Origin: Cristatella mucedo
Taxonomy: Eukaryota > Bryozoa > Phylactolaemata > Cristatellidae
Length of the DNA stretch: 64,000 nucleotides
Direction: 5' to 3'
Assembly (NCBI GenBank): GCA_009760855.2
Contig: WPIO01000004.1
Coordinates: 7,443,501-7,507,500, forward strand
In this document: in pieces, positions 1 through 13,600 of the stretch
Position numbering within the stretch: the first letter of the stretch is position 1
Layout of the letters: every line of letters begins with the position of its first letter
The notes under the pieces: generated by a model
Told to the model about the DNA's origin: nothing
Databases searched by the model: none
The model's input: the letters and a program-made list of their open reading frames with translations, nothing else
Position numbers and translations under genes: made by a program

Positions 1-3000
1 ACCAGACACGCGAGCGCAGTGGTCGGCACGCGACTCGAGTTCGACAGCCACGGCGCGATCGTCAGTCGTACGTCATGTCCGCGACCGGTGAGTGACCACT
101 TTGGCACGTGTTCCCGCCCCCATTGGATGCATGGTCAAGAGATACTACGCCGCACTCTGTGCGTGCAAGGGAAGCTCTGGCGGTGCACGTTTTCGGTTGT
201 CTTTTTACTCTGTATTCTTGTAAATGGCCAACATGTATTCGGCATAACACGTCATGCATAACATAACACGTCATGCACTGCTTGGCTTTTCTGGCCATTA
301 GAGGATGGCAGTTTGCTTGGTGGCGGTTTACCATGTTTTCTCACAGTGCTGTAATAAAAATAGTACATTTGTGTGGCACCGTCAGAGAACTTAATCTTTT
401 CCTAGGCACTTTACACTTGCTGCGAAGGAAGCATGATTGAATAGTTAGTGGTAGCATGCTCAATGTGAACAAGCAAATAATATGGTTAGGGATGGCATGC
501 TCAGGGTCAGCATGCAAATATGATTAGTGGCAGCATGCACAGTGTCAGCACGCGTAAGCACATGAAGGACGGATTGCATGGATGCACCAAGTGCTGTGGT
601 AAATAGATGCGTTTTTCGCTTCTTTTTAAATATTGCCAAAGCTATATAAATGAATTTTATTATATTATTATATTAAATCGGGGGGGGGTATCGTGAGGCC
701 AGCCGGAAGTGAGTTCCTCGTCTCGTAGCACTGCTGCCCCACTACATTGCTGTCTCGGTACGTAGTGGTCTCACCGAAGCTGTGGTCTTGCCACAGCTCT
801 CTGGCCCTCATCCTGTCATCGTTGTCCTTCTGGCGAACATGTACCACTGCCAACTAGAAAGTGATACTGCATTTTCGAGACGTCCTCGTGCCCTCGGGTT
901 TCATATGCTGCGTGCACGCGTCGGATGCGTCGCCTCCAGTGTGCCCAGTGCAACCACACTCCATTGTTATCGGCTAACTGCACGTGTCACCCGTAGCACG
1001 TGAGCCGATGCACACCGACGGAATATTTAAGATTTGCACCCCCGTCAAGAATGACTGTGGCCGGGACATTCGAGAAGTGCTCAGCCATTCACGGCCCTGC
1101 CCGTTCAGTAGAGCAACCAAGTTCCTCGCATACACATGCACCTACATGTGAACCTTCCCCTGCACCGGCCCCTGGCCCAATCGAATATGCACTTGTTTGC
1201 CTTTTGAGTCGTAGTTTATGTTGCATCCTCACAAATTTTTCCACCTTTGCATTCCGAGCTCTGCAGTTTTGAAATGTTTAGTCTTTTGATCTCTTTTATC
1301 ATGAACAGCGCGGGCATTGGGCATTTGTTGGACCTGGATATAATTAATTTAATTTGACTAGTAGCCCAGCATCAGGTCGGTGCCATTAACAGGGAATCCA
1401 GTTTCTACCGTATCGGCCAGTTCAGCGTTGCAGCGACTACTAATTTATCACTGGTGAGGCAGGGAAATGCATGCATTTTCATGGTTGGGAACGTTTCTTC
1501 GCACCCCTCTTTACCGAGGATGTATTCTTAGTTTTATCTTCGAGGGCGTGACAGCTTGAGGAGCAGCAGCTGAAGCAGACGACGGCCAGCAGGCGCAGCT
1601 GCCGTTTGCGCCGTTGCTGCAGTGTGAGAACGTGTGTGGGCACGTGCCTGCCGCAGCAACCTTAGCACGGTGTGGCTCAATTAAAAAAAAAAAGCTTCTA
1701 TCTTGGACCTGAGTCTGTTGCGTTCTCTACATCGAAGCACTTGTGCACTGGATCTGAGAAGCCTTTACTTGGCCATTCAGTGTAACAGCATAGCTGCTGC
1801 ATGCATGCTGCCTTTGGCTGTTTTTATCAGAAAATTGTGTGTCAGCCATCCAGGACTGCTCACCTATTCGAGTCATTGCTGCTTTCACGTATGCCGTTTG
1901 TATTGATAGTTCTCACAGTAATTTGCTTTGTAGTAGGGGTATTTATTCTTCAATGCCGGCGAAGTCATAAGTTCCCTCACTTTCTTGGCACCGAGGCAGA
2001 ATTGTCATCCTGCAGTATTCATTTAGACACTGTCAACCGTATATTCTGTATACCCTGCGTACTGCATCGTCACATCCGCAAAGCCGCAGTACTAAACGCT
2101 GCTTTGCGCTGGGGCGTAGCGTGCAGCGTCACATGCGCAAAGCCGGGGAGGCATTCGTCATTTGTGCATGCGCTAGCCAACAGACTTGATCTCACGCGGC
2201 AAAGGAAAAAAAGTGTTAAGCATACTGAGGAATTCCACGATAGCGTAGGAGTGGCAGCGTAGGAGGGCCGCTGGAAAGGAAGAGAGAGACAGCAGCAAGA
2301 GTCACCATCCATGTCGCCATCGTACAATGCGCATGAAAGTGACGCTCGACCGCAGAGAACCTGCAAAGCGAAAGCTCGTGTTACCGAGTGTCTCAGTCGG
2401 AGCCCATTTAGTGTTGCCCCGCGAGGGCACGACCAGGCTTAAAGCTGAGGCTTAAAACTGAGGTAGCAGTTTAGCTAGGTGCGAATATGCTAATCCGAAG
2501 AGTACCTTACGGGGTCAAAAAGTAAGAATTTTTTCTTTGTATCCACTTATCTACCGGCAGTAACTGCCAGGTCACTTGGCAAAGTGTCGACACGTGACTC
2601 GAGTTTTTTTTTTTATCAAGCATGATATTACTCACCATTCAATTGCATTTCCCTTGGCAGCAAATGTAAAGCGCCTAGAGAGAGATTGAGTTCTCTGAGG
2701 GCACTTTATCAAGTGCATTATTATTGTTATTATTATTATCAAGTTTTCGGATTCAAGGACCAGCCTTGCAGCCGTCCGGTATGTAGCGCCATCGTTCTGC
2801 TCTGCAGGTCGGCACCACTGTCTCGGTGCAGGAGCTGTTCTGTGCGCTTCCTGTGCGCCACAAGGAGTTCTTGAGGAATTCGAAGAAGGAATTCGCTCGA
2901 ATGCTCAATCTGCTGACCGCGTACGCACTCATCAGCACCAACGTGCGACTGACGTGCTCCAACCAGACAGCCGGCGGGTGAGTGAGCAAGTGGCTGCAGA

Positions 3001-6000
3001 GGCGCCGCTGCTCTCTCTGTCGGCAGTCGGAGCACAACACTGCCCGTCTGGGGGCGGGGCCCCGGTGCGTTTACGCCGGGCCAGCTGTCCTCCTCCTCAT
3101 CGTCTGCTTCTGCCGCTGCCGTCTCACAATGGCGGCCTGGGCGGCAGCTGCTGCCGACGAGTCATTCTGGTCTCTCTGATTGTAGCAAGAGAGCGATCGC
3201 TTTGTCCACCAACGGTAACGCCCGTCTGCTCGAGAACATTGCCGACGTGTTTGGAGTGAAGCAGGTGCGTCCGGCTGCCACCGCTCGCTGACGCACGCGC
3301 GCCACCGCTCTCGAAGTCTTCGTACGGTGTTCGAGGGCGCGCCGTGCCTGTAGCTGCTGCAGCTGCTGCTTGCAGCTGGACAACCTCGTCTGCTTCGACG
3401 GCACTTCGCCGACCGGCGAAATTTGTCACGAGTTCGGCATCCGAGCCGCCCACGTCGGCCAGCTGCCCTTTCGGTAGGCTCGTGTCTTCCGGCTGGCTCT
3501 GGCGAAGCTTGTGGCGACTGCCGCCATCATCGCTCGCGCTGTCTTGCTCCGTCCATCGAGGGGCTTCCGGCTGGCACGCAGCTAGCCGAGCAGGTGGGCT
3601 GCCGCTGCTGACCCACTGTGCTGTTGACCGCCCGCTGTCTGCCCGCAGGGTCGTGGGCTACGTGTCGTCGTGCGCGCTCAGCGACGGCAGGAGCGCGGCA
3701 GACAGGCAGTACTACTACGTCAATGGCCGGCCGTGCGAGCTGTCCAAGGTAATCCCCGGCGACTAGCATAAGCGACCTCCTGGCCGCCGCCTGAGCCTCC
3801 TCTCGCCTGCCTGAGCCTCCTCTTCGTATCGGCTGGCCTACCAGCTCCTTGCTGGCGAAAATGTTGGTGCGCCACACTGCAATGCTCACCTCCTAGCGAG
3901 CGCCGTGTGAGAGCTCTTTGTCTGCAGGAGGGGCGAGTGTCTGGCTACGGCTAGATAGGCAGCAGGAACGAAAGAAAGCCGGACGGACGCGTGGCCGGGC
4001 GACGTCCCTTGCGACTGGCGTCCTGGGGCAGTGCAGCACCGCTAGCCGGCTGTGAGAGCTCGGCACGCTCGCCTGCTTCTCCGCTTGCAGGTTGCGCGCG
4101 TGGTCAACGAGACGTACCGTACCTTCAACTTTCAGCAGTATCCGTTTGCAGTACTGGACGTCTCGTTCGATTCAGGTCGGTGAGCTTGCATTCGACGACG
4201 ACCGCTGCCCTTGCGGGTTAGGTGGTTGCACTTAACTGCGGTACACTTGACTGCGCAGTCGTCTGTACGCTTGGTCTGTTCATCTTACTTGGCTACAGCA
4301 GCATGCGTCTAGTCTCACCTCATTTTGTCGCACTCGTGCCGGCACGGCAGCCGCACGGTCGTCGTCATCGCAGAACGACACTCGATCTGCGGCTCTCTCC
4401 GCGCAGCTGTGCTGGCGGACCCTGGCGGGCTTGTGTGACCCGCGAGTTTCTCTTTTCTTTTGCCGTCACGCAGGCACGGTCGACGTCAACGTGACGCCCG
4501 ACAAGCGGCTCATTCTCATCGAGCACGAGGCCCTGCTGCTCGCCGTCGTCAAGGTACCCGCTGCTCGCCGGCCCCGAGATGATAGCCCGTCTCATCTGCG
4601 CTCATCGCTTGCGCTTCTGCGTCCCGCTCCTCTCCCGCGCCCGGAGCGAGCGCTCTTTAGCGCTCGTCGATACTCCGGTCGTTTGCCGTCTGTACTGCCC
4701 GCACCCGATGCGCGATTTCATTTGTGTGCAGGCGTCGCTTCTGAAAATGTACGGCTCTGAAGCCGCATCGGTGCTGAGCGGCCGCGACGACCACCTACGA
4801 GTCGCGCTGCCGGAAGGCTGTGGCGATGCTGCTTCCGGTGCGAACGAACGCAAGGTGAGCAACGTCTCGCTCGCTGGCCAGTCGTCCCTTGAGCGCAGCA
4901 GTGGCTGCTCAGCAGGCTTGCAGGCCGTCGTGGCACCGAGTTCCGTTTGGCGGTGCTTGAGAGCAGCGGCGGCGCTGTCGTTGCAGGACACGTTGCATGA
5001 GGCTTCGCAGCAGCAGCCCGCTAAGCGAGCTCTGCAGGCCCTCTACGAGCGGCTGGAAAAGGACGGGAAAGCGAAGAGTAAGCGAGCTCGGGAGCGGCAG
5101 TGAGCAGGGCAGCAGCGAGAGCGAGTGAGCTAGCGATCAGCAGTGCTGCTGCTGCAGCAGCATGTCAGCTCTTGATCGGACTTGCGATCGCCTTGGCAGC
5201 ATCGCTCCCGCCGGTGCGCCTCTTTCCAGAGCGCTGCCTGGACGCATTCGTCGAGAGGACGCGCGGCTGCTTAGCCAGCCCGCCGACACTCCGTGATGTG
5301 CCACCTCATCAGTCGAAACCGTCGCAGTCTGCAGATGGTCCGCCCGGTTGGAGCTGCGAAGGTGGTGGCGGCGGCGGCTCGCCAGTAACCGTTCTCGACC
5401 GGCTGCCGTTAGAGGAGGATGAGGACGAGCTGGCCACCGCAGCCGATTCGCTGGACTCTGCCCAGCTCGAACGGAGGACCTCTTCTCCGTTGCTACGTCG
5501 CTGCGGTGGCAGCGCTGCCGCTCCATGGCCTGCTGCCGCTGCTGCTGTGACGCCTCGAGGGCGGCGGCAGCTGAGCGCCGTAGATGCACAGCCGTGCGTC
5601 GTCTGCTCGGGTGAAATTAGTCGGACGCCTTCGGCCTCTGCCGTCGTCGCCTGCGGCTTGCCGGAAAGCTCCTGCGTGGAGGGCATTGCAGAGCTGGAAA
5701 GCTCGCCCTCAGTGCTGCTGCAAGCCGACTCATCCGGAAATGGATTCTCGCTTGCCGAGCGAGGCGACGCGGCTGCGACTGCGGAGGTCGCTCGTCGTCT
5801 GTCGCCTGCTCAGTTCGCAGCAGAGATGGTACGACTGCCTGCCACTTGGCTGCGCGATCCTTGGCGCCGCCCCAGCCTTGCCAATTGCGATTTGTCGTTG
5901 CAACCATTCTGCATCCATTGCTGCTAGCGCTGCAGGATGGTTATCGTGATAGCCTGGTACGACACCACTGGTGTGCCTATACTGGCTCCCGCGTACGTGC

Positions 6001-9000
6001 ACCACGTGGTTCGGCACCACTGGCACCTTTTTGGCTGCTGATTGTTGCTGCTGCTGCTGCTGTTCGTTATCGTTGCTCGCTGTCTGACAAGCTCTTGCTG
6101 CCGTGACCACGCTGCTGCTCTGTCTGACAAGCTCTTGCTGCCGTGACCACGCTGCTGCTCTGTCTGACAAGCTCTTGCTGCCGTGACCACGCTGCTGCTC
6201 GTGCTTGGCTTTCGTGGCTTTCGCCTAATTCCTAAACGACGGTTTCGTAAACCGGCTGCGCCTGCCGGCTTCCTCCTGAAGCGCACAGCTGTGGCTGCTG
6301 CGATCGCTGCCGTTGGCAGCTTTGCGAGTGGGCATCGCTCACGTCATATGGCTTTCCGCCGTCCCGACCCGGGGCTCAACGCTCGCGTCGAGAGCCATCA
6401 CGTGTGAGTGGGGGCGAGATGTGTTACCTGCTTGTTTTTATTGCTATTCACCGTTCAGCTTGACTCGCCTGCTCGTGCGGCGCTCGACAGCTCGCGAAGA
6501 GAGAGGCCGGTTCGTTTCTCGATGGAAGAGCTTCGGGTGGCCGCTCGTGTCACCGCCGAGCAGCGCTCCACGAGCGAGCGCAACGAAGCGCTGAGGTTCA
6601 AGGCCAAGATCGTGCCCACAGAGAACGAGCGCGCAGAGGAGGAGCTGAGTGCAGCGCTCGGGTAAGTCTGACCTCTGACCACTGAAATCCGGCAAAGAGG
6701 TGGCGCCGCGATGAGAAGTGCCCACGTTGCATTGCCTCACCTCGCTTGTGCACGCGTGTCCAAGCTATGTCTGTCGATTCAAGGCCTGTCCAGCCTAGAC
6801 AGAACCAGAACCACTAGAGGTTGTTGAATTTTTAGGAAGCCACCATAGTAGATTGTTTGTCCCTATTCTTAGACAGGGATGGCTAGCTAGCTGTGGAAGC
6901 GGTCTCCTTAATGAAGCTTTCAAACTTTAAGCAGTTATCAAAGAGGAAGCCTAAATTTCGAGCACATGGTGGCAGTCGCAGTACAGATCACCAATTAGAA
7001 GCATAGCTGTGATAGCCGATCTCGTGGGCCCGAATCACTTGTCCCTAAGGTTCGGTATAATTTGAGAACAGCAAAGGGCCGAGAATGGACTCTTTTTGAA
7101 CTCCACAGGTGACTGGTCTACTGGATGAGACTTGACCACCACACGATACGGATTGAACACGATCGGACAAGTACGATTTAAACCATGCCTCATTTGCCAG
7201 ACCGACCGTTGCAATCGATCAATGGTGCCAAACTCAGCTGATGGATCTAGCAGGACCAGGCAGCAGTGACATTACCGTTGTCGTTGCTGCTTAGGATGCC
7301 ATTCGTCACACGTAGATAGCTCGACATCTTCTACAAGCTGCTTGGCAACAATCTTTTCGAGAACCTTCGACAAAAAAGTAAGAATAACTTAGCTGGACGA
7401 TCTTTTGCTAGGACGTCTTAAATTCAATCTAGGATTTTTAAGTTTTGGCCAAACGATGGCCGATTTAAAAGACTTTGGAACCACCCTGTAGTCCAGAGAA
7501 AGTAATTCATTGAAAACCTTGAGTTATGGCTACTCAGCTTGTGATGACCAGACACAGGATGGTATAGCATCTGCAGAAGCCGGGCTCTTTATATTAATAA
7601 TACATATGTATAGCGCCCACAGAGATCTTAGTCTCTCTTTCTAAAGCATTGTACATATGCTGCAAAGGGAGCATGACCGAATGGTTAGTGGTGGTGAGCC
7701 GTAATGGCTCACTAGCTAAGGTAGTTGCTTTTCACGACCTCGGCCCTGAGGTCTTGGGTTCGAATCTTGTGGTGGGCAATTCTGTATCGCCACTGCAAGC
7801 GGTGGTGATAGCCGCCAAGGCTCTTCTGTCGCTATACAAAAAGAGGCTGTTCAATCAGCAAGTATTTTTTTAGCATGCTTAATGTGAACAAACATAACAT
7901 GGTTAGAAGTGGAACTAGGACCAAATGTCCCCGGACATAATGTCCCTGACTAAATGTCCCAGGACAAAATGTCCCCATACAAAAACGTCCCGGACAAAAG
8001 GTCCCCACATGTTACAATAAATTAATCATATTCCTGTTATTTTAAATATATAATAATTATTAGGCTTCGATATTTCACCAATAAAATGTAGCATGTAAAG
8101 TTTTAATATTTAATGAAGACTGAAGAGAGATTACTTGTGATCATCAGTCTCGACATATGCATGTGCAGTTAATCAAAGGCCTCTTTAAATGAAGTCATCT
8201 TTAGTTAATCTACTGCCGGGTCGTTCTCAAGCAGTATATGGTAGATTTCTCAATCACATAACGATGCTGTCAACGTTGGACAACCTTTATCCATTGTTGC
8301 GGACTTCGATTCGGCTGCTATCAACGCCTTCAAAGACAAGTTCCCGAATGCAAAAATGGTGGGTTGTATGTTTCATTTCGGGCAATACATATGGAGACAA
8401 GTGCAACAGCATGGATTAGCAGCCACTTAGAATAATGATCCTGAATTTGCTACTAAGGTAAAGCATCTAATGACTCTTGCATTTGTTCCTGCTGCGGATG
8501 TCATTGCAGCAGGAACAAATTTAGAGGAGCTTACAGATGATGATGATTATCGTAATATGGATGTCATTCTGGACTACTTTGAAGACAATTTTATCGGGAG
8601 ACAGAGGCGAAACAGAACAACTCCACCAAGGTTTGAACTTACGCTGTGGAACCAATACGACCGCGTCCTTAATAAACTACCTCGTAGCAATAATGCAGTC
8701 AAAGGATGGCATAACAGCTTCAACAACTCAGTTGGAATTGCACATCCAACTGCGATTGCCTTATCAAAGAAAATCAAGTTGGAACAACACAGCATGGCAC
8801 TGTTTCGCAGACAACTGGAACTTGGACAACCACAGAGAAAAAAACGCAAGACATACAAGCAAGTAGATGAAGCCTTGTTCACCGTGGTTTATGATTTCTA
8901 CAACCGTGTCAGAATGCAGTATCTTACTGACATTTCTAGAATCCTTAGAATTGATGTTGTATGAGAAGAGACTGTCTCCAAATGACTGGATATAACTTCC

Positions 9001-10639
9001 TACTCTTTTATATTTATTTCTCTTGCTTTTAATAAAAATCTGTTCAAAATAACATTAATATTACTAATCCTATATCACATGTGGGGACATTTTGTCTGGG
9101 ACATTTTTGTATGGGGACATTTTGTCCTGGGACATTTTATCAGGGACATTATGTCCGGTACATTTTGGGTCGGGACATTTTGTCCTGTCACGTTAGAGGT
9201 GACATGCTCAGGGTCAGCATGCAAATATGGTTAGTGGCAGCATGCATAGTGGCAGCATGTGTAAGCACACAAAGGAAGAATCACACGGACCCACTAAATG
9301 CTGTGATAAATAGGTGCGTTTTTAGCTTCTTTTTAAATGTTGCCAAGTCGGGGGATGTCGTGATGCCAGCTGGAAGTGAGTTTCAGGCTTTGAGAGCACG
9401 GTCTCCAGAGGATTTGAATTTCGTACAAGGTACAGCTAAACGATTAAATTCCGAAAAGCTGGTGGTACTATGTTTAGCCTGGTGGGGGAGAAGGTCTGAT
9501 GGGTCTGAAGGTCTGATGGGAGAAGGTCTGAAGGTCTGGTGGCTGGAGCCAAAGAACGAATGGACTTAAACGTGAGTGACAGAACCTTGAAGTCGATGCG
9601 CTCGCTGCTTGACTGGAAGCCAGTGCAGATTGGCGAGAAGTGATGTGATGTGGCAACTACGATGCTCACGACAGACAAGCCTAGCTGCAGAGTTTTGCAC
9701 CAACTGTAAGTGCCCGATTGCACATGCCGGTAGATCAGCTAGCATTGATTTACAGAAGTGAGTACAGACGAGATGGCAGTCTTACTAGACTTCATTAGGT
9801 AGTCACTTCTACTTAACGATTCGCAAGTTCTTTGCCTGAGTGTTTGCCCCATGTGGATGAAGGCAGGCGCTGCACAGCAGCAGAAGGCTACTTGGGCAGT
9901 GTGTGTTGATTATGTGTGTGCGCTAGTGTGCATGCATCCACGCATGGGCTCGATCCCGCTTCGAGTCTGTAGCCGGCAGTGACAGCTGCGTAGTAGTGCT
10001 GTCTGCTCCAGGAGACCGCGTTCGATGCAGGAAAGAGAAATTCAAGGAAATGGAAATGGTCGGGCAGTTTAATCTGGGCTTCGTCATAGCGCGCCTACAG
10101 CGTGACCTTTTCATCGTCGATCAGCATGCGAGTGACGAGAAGTACAACTTTGAGCTGCTGCAGAAGACGACTACGCTGAAGCGGCAGAAGCTTGTTCAGT
10201 GAGCGAGCACTCGAGCTTTGGGGCCGCCGGCCCGATAGGGGAAATGCTATGCTCTCGGCACTACTGCTCCGCTGCTGCCTGTCCCTGGCAAGTAAGTGCA
10301 AAGCATTTCCCCTATCGTTCCTTAATCTTTTTTTCTTAACCTCCAGACCCGTGCCTCTCCATCTGACGGCAGCCAACGAGCTTGTGCTGATGGGTAATCT
10401 GGACGTGTTCGCACAGAATGGCTTCGAGTTTATGATAGACGAGACAGGTACGTATAAGCGCACAGGTATGCTGTGGCAGAGCCAATGAGCCATTGCAGCA
10501 CCAGCAGACCCCTTGCTGATTGGCTAATTCGTGCGATGCCTAGGTAGCCGGAAAGAGAAGCAGTGTTGATGCCAGCAGTGTTCTGCCACACGCGCTGCCG
10601 TTTGCCGGCGATCGGCCGGCTGCAATTGCCAGAGAAGGA

Positions 10640-10683
<44 letters not shown>

Positions 10684-13600
10684 CACGCACTGCTACTTCC
10701 ATACTGCTACTCTACCGCACTTTAGTATGCAATAAAAACTGGAACACGGCACGATGTATTTCTAGTCGTTTTGCTGTGAATTCGATAGATTGCAGTATTT
10801 CCCCGGACCTTTTCAGTTTATTGAAGTGCATAGTGCGAGAATGTCTTTGCCAATGCAAATGAAATTTTGTATTGTCACCGAGTATACTGTCATATGCAAT
10901 CAAAATATGAGCTTTACGCACAGGATTTTTTTTGTTTTGTAGTCGATTGTGGTATTGACTCGGGCCGATGCAACCTATTTCAGTGGACTTAGTAAGAATG
11001 CAGAATGGCACGAAATTATGTGGATACACTTTAAATATAGCGTAGTTTTATATTTCAAACATGTTGGAACTTTGTGCAGCTGATTAGTGGTGGCTTTGAG
11101 GCGGCCTGTAGTGGATTGCTGTACATTTTCCATCTTTGCAGCCCATTTGCATGAGTGTGTGAGCACACAATGGTATGCAATTTGGTTTGTACATTAAATC
11201 GAAGGTGTACTACAATATTCACTTGAAATTTGAGCTCGGCAATGCCAATCTCCTATCGATGATAGCTTAATTAGAGTGGATTGCTGTGATTCGTCGATAC
11301 CTAGCGTGAGTGTGCTCACAGAGCAGTCTGTTATGGCACCCAGGCACTTAGTGGTAGGTCGTCTCGAGTTGGGTGGGTGGAGCTGCTGCCGGCCCTTAGC
11401 CCCCCCCCCTGAAGCCGGGGTGTGCTGTGATTGGCTGTCCTAGGCAAGATCGAGATTCAGCCGGTCCTATTGGATGATTCAGCTTGAATTTCCAGGTCCT
11501 GCTCTTGCTCACTGCTATATAATAATAATATTGCACTTGATAAAGCGCCCTCAGAGAACTTAATCTCTTTCTAGGCGCTTTACATTTGCTGCAAAGTGAT
11601 ACGCAATAGAATAGAATAGAATACTGCTGCCAGCGATTGCTTCGTCAAACTATAGCTGGTTTGTTTGTAGCTCAACCGACTACCAGGGTGAAGCTCACAG
11701 CTCAGCCCGTCAGCAAGAACTGGTCCTTTGGGAAAGAAGGTGCTGCATCGTGCTACTTCGGAGTGGCAGAAAGCAGCCGGTGACCCTCCACTCGTGCCGG
11801 CTATGCCGATCATATTTCTCTTAGTCAGCTGCCCCCCTTCCCTTCCCCTGCTGCCCCCTTGTCGCTGGTTGGCTTGCATCTCGGCATTCTGCATCAGTTT
11901 GTGATGCGTAGGGCATCGTGTGTTGCAGATATCGATGAAATGCTCTTCATGCTTAACGAATCGCCGGTAAGCTGGTCGCTGTTTCTGCCGACCCTTGAAC
12001 TGCTTTTTACTGTGCTTCTACCTCTACCATTTCGTTCATTCATACCACTCGTTTCATTCATTCATTGCACGAGACAAGAAGACCCTGCTGCACTTTTTAG
12101 GGAAGGCATTGCAGACCTGCTCGGGTGCGAGCCATGTTCGCCTCCCGGGCGTGCCGCAAGTCGGTCATGATTGGTACGGCGCTGAAGGAAGCCGAGATGC
12201 TGAAGGTATGCGGCATACTTCCAGGTGTGCACTCCTGTGTGCCGCCCGCTCTGCCTGACAGCTGCCGGCTGGTCTATCGAGTTCAATAAGAATAATAATA
12301 ATAATGCACTTAATAAAGTGCCCTCAGAGAACTCAGTCTCTTTCTAGGCACTTTACATTTGCTGCAAAGGAAGCACGATCCAATGGTTAGAGGTAGCATA
12401 CTCAATAAACAACAAGAATAATATGTTTAGGGTAGACATACACAGTGTAAGCATGCAAGTATGGTTAGTGTACCATGCATGCACAGTATCATCACACAGA
12501 AGCACATAAAGGACGATTTACACGGACCCACTAAATGCTGTGATAAAATAGGTGTATTTATAGTTTCTTTTTAAATGTGGTCAAGTCACGAGATGTGACA
12601 CAAGTCGAGAATGAGTTCCAGGCTTTGGGAGCTTACGAACTAAAGGCATGGTCTCCAAAAGATTTGTGAATTGTACGAGATATGGGTAAAGTTAGATTCC
12701 GAAAAGCATGTGGTACTATGCTTAGCCTTGTGGGGGAGTAGATCCGATAGGTAGGCTGGAGCCAAAGAATGAAGGTGGCAAAATCTTGAAGTCGATGTGT
12801 TGCTTGACTGAGAGCCTGTGAAGATTGGCAAGAAGCGGTTCACGTGGCAACTGCGACACTCACGACAGACAAGCCTAGCGGCCGAGTTTTGCATTCAAGG
12901 TACATTGCCGTCAGCTGCTAAGTCCTCTCACTACTAAGACCGTTCCGGTAACAAGACCCCAAACCAAACCGAAACAGCGCGTGACCTACAGTTATTGCTA
13001 AAGGTGCAGAATGGCAGTCTGTCCCGTGTAGCCGAAAGATATAGCTATGCGAGCAGTTAACCATTTTCAAGCACCACATTTTTAAATGCATGGTAATGCT
13101 AACTGCCATTTGAATATGAACTTAAAATTATTAAGCTACTACAGGTCCTTGGATGGACGACCCTTGAAAGAGATTAGGATATCTTAGGGTAATATACAAA
13201 TGTATTATTATTATTATTATTACCATTCAAGGCAAGGCTGGCAGCACCGGCTACACTGCCAGCAGCTTGGCTCCCTGTGACCCTGCCGAAGTGCTTTTGT
13301 CACTTGAGTGAGAAAATGAATGAGTTGAATGAATGAGTGAGAAATGAATGAGTGCCGAATCTCCTACACATACCATACCAAGTGACCACTGATTGTTCAT
13401 CTTGGTTGGGTTTGAATTCATGTGCCCTGATAAACCGCTGGGACTGAGCTGCCTGTGTATTCAAATGGGGCGAAGCCTGCACATTGCATGAGAAATAATC
13501 GGGAAGATAAAAGCTTAGCACCAGCGAGTGTGCTGATCCCTCCTCTGCACAAGTTATTGAGCCTGGTAGTTTCCTGGCTGGAAGGCCTTCAAGTTTGAGC

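Larger units (their letters stand above)
7580..9730 (-). repeat. LINE 3' segment (family A) split by SINE and MULE insertions
   Basis: The flanks of two insertions join into one LINE copy: 7580-7686, 7873-7911 and 9192-9730. The same order occurs uninterrupted at 336-655 and 12284-12905. At the right, the minus strand encodes a degenerate ORF2 C-terminus ([26 protein letters not shown]), typical of L2/CR1-type LINEs. Reading leftward it passes into the 3' UTR and an ATT-rich end. A small AGGTCTGATGGG-type tandem duplication lies at about 9493-9540. Confidence 0.7.

Noticed and set aside
10430-10702. Ser/Leu-repeat protein on the minus strand
   Set aside because: It is a translation of the (GA)n tract within a PMS2 intron.
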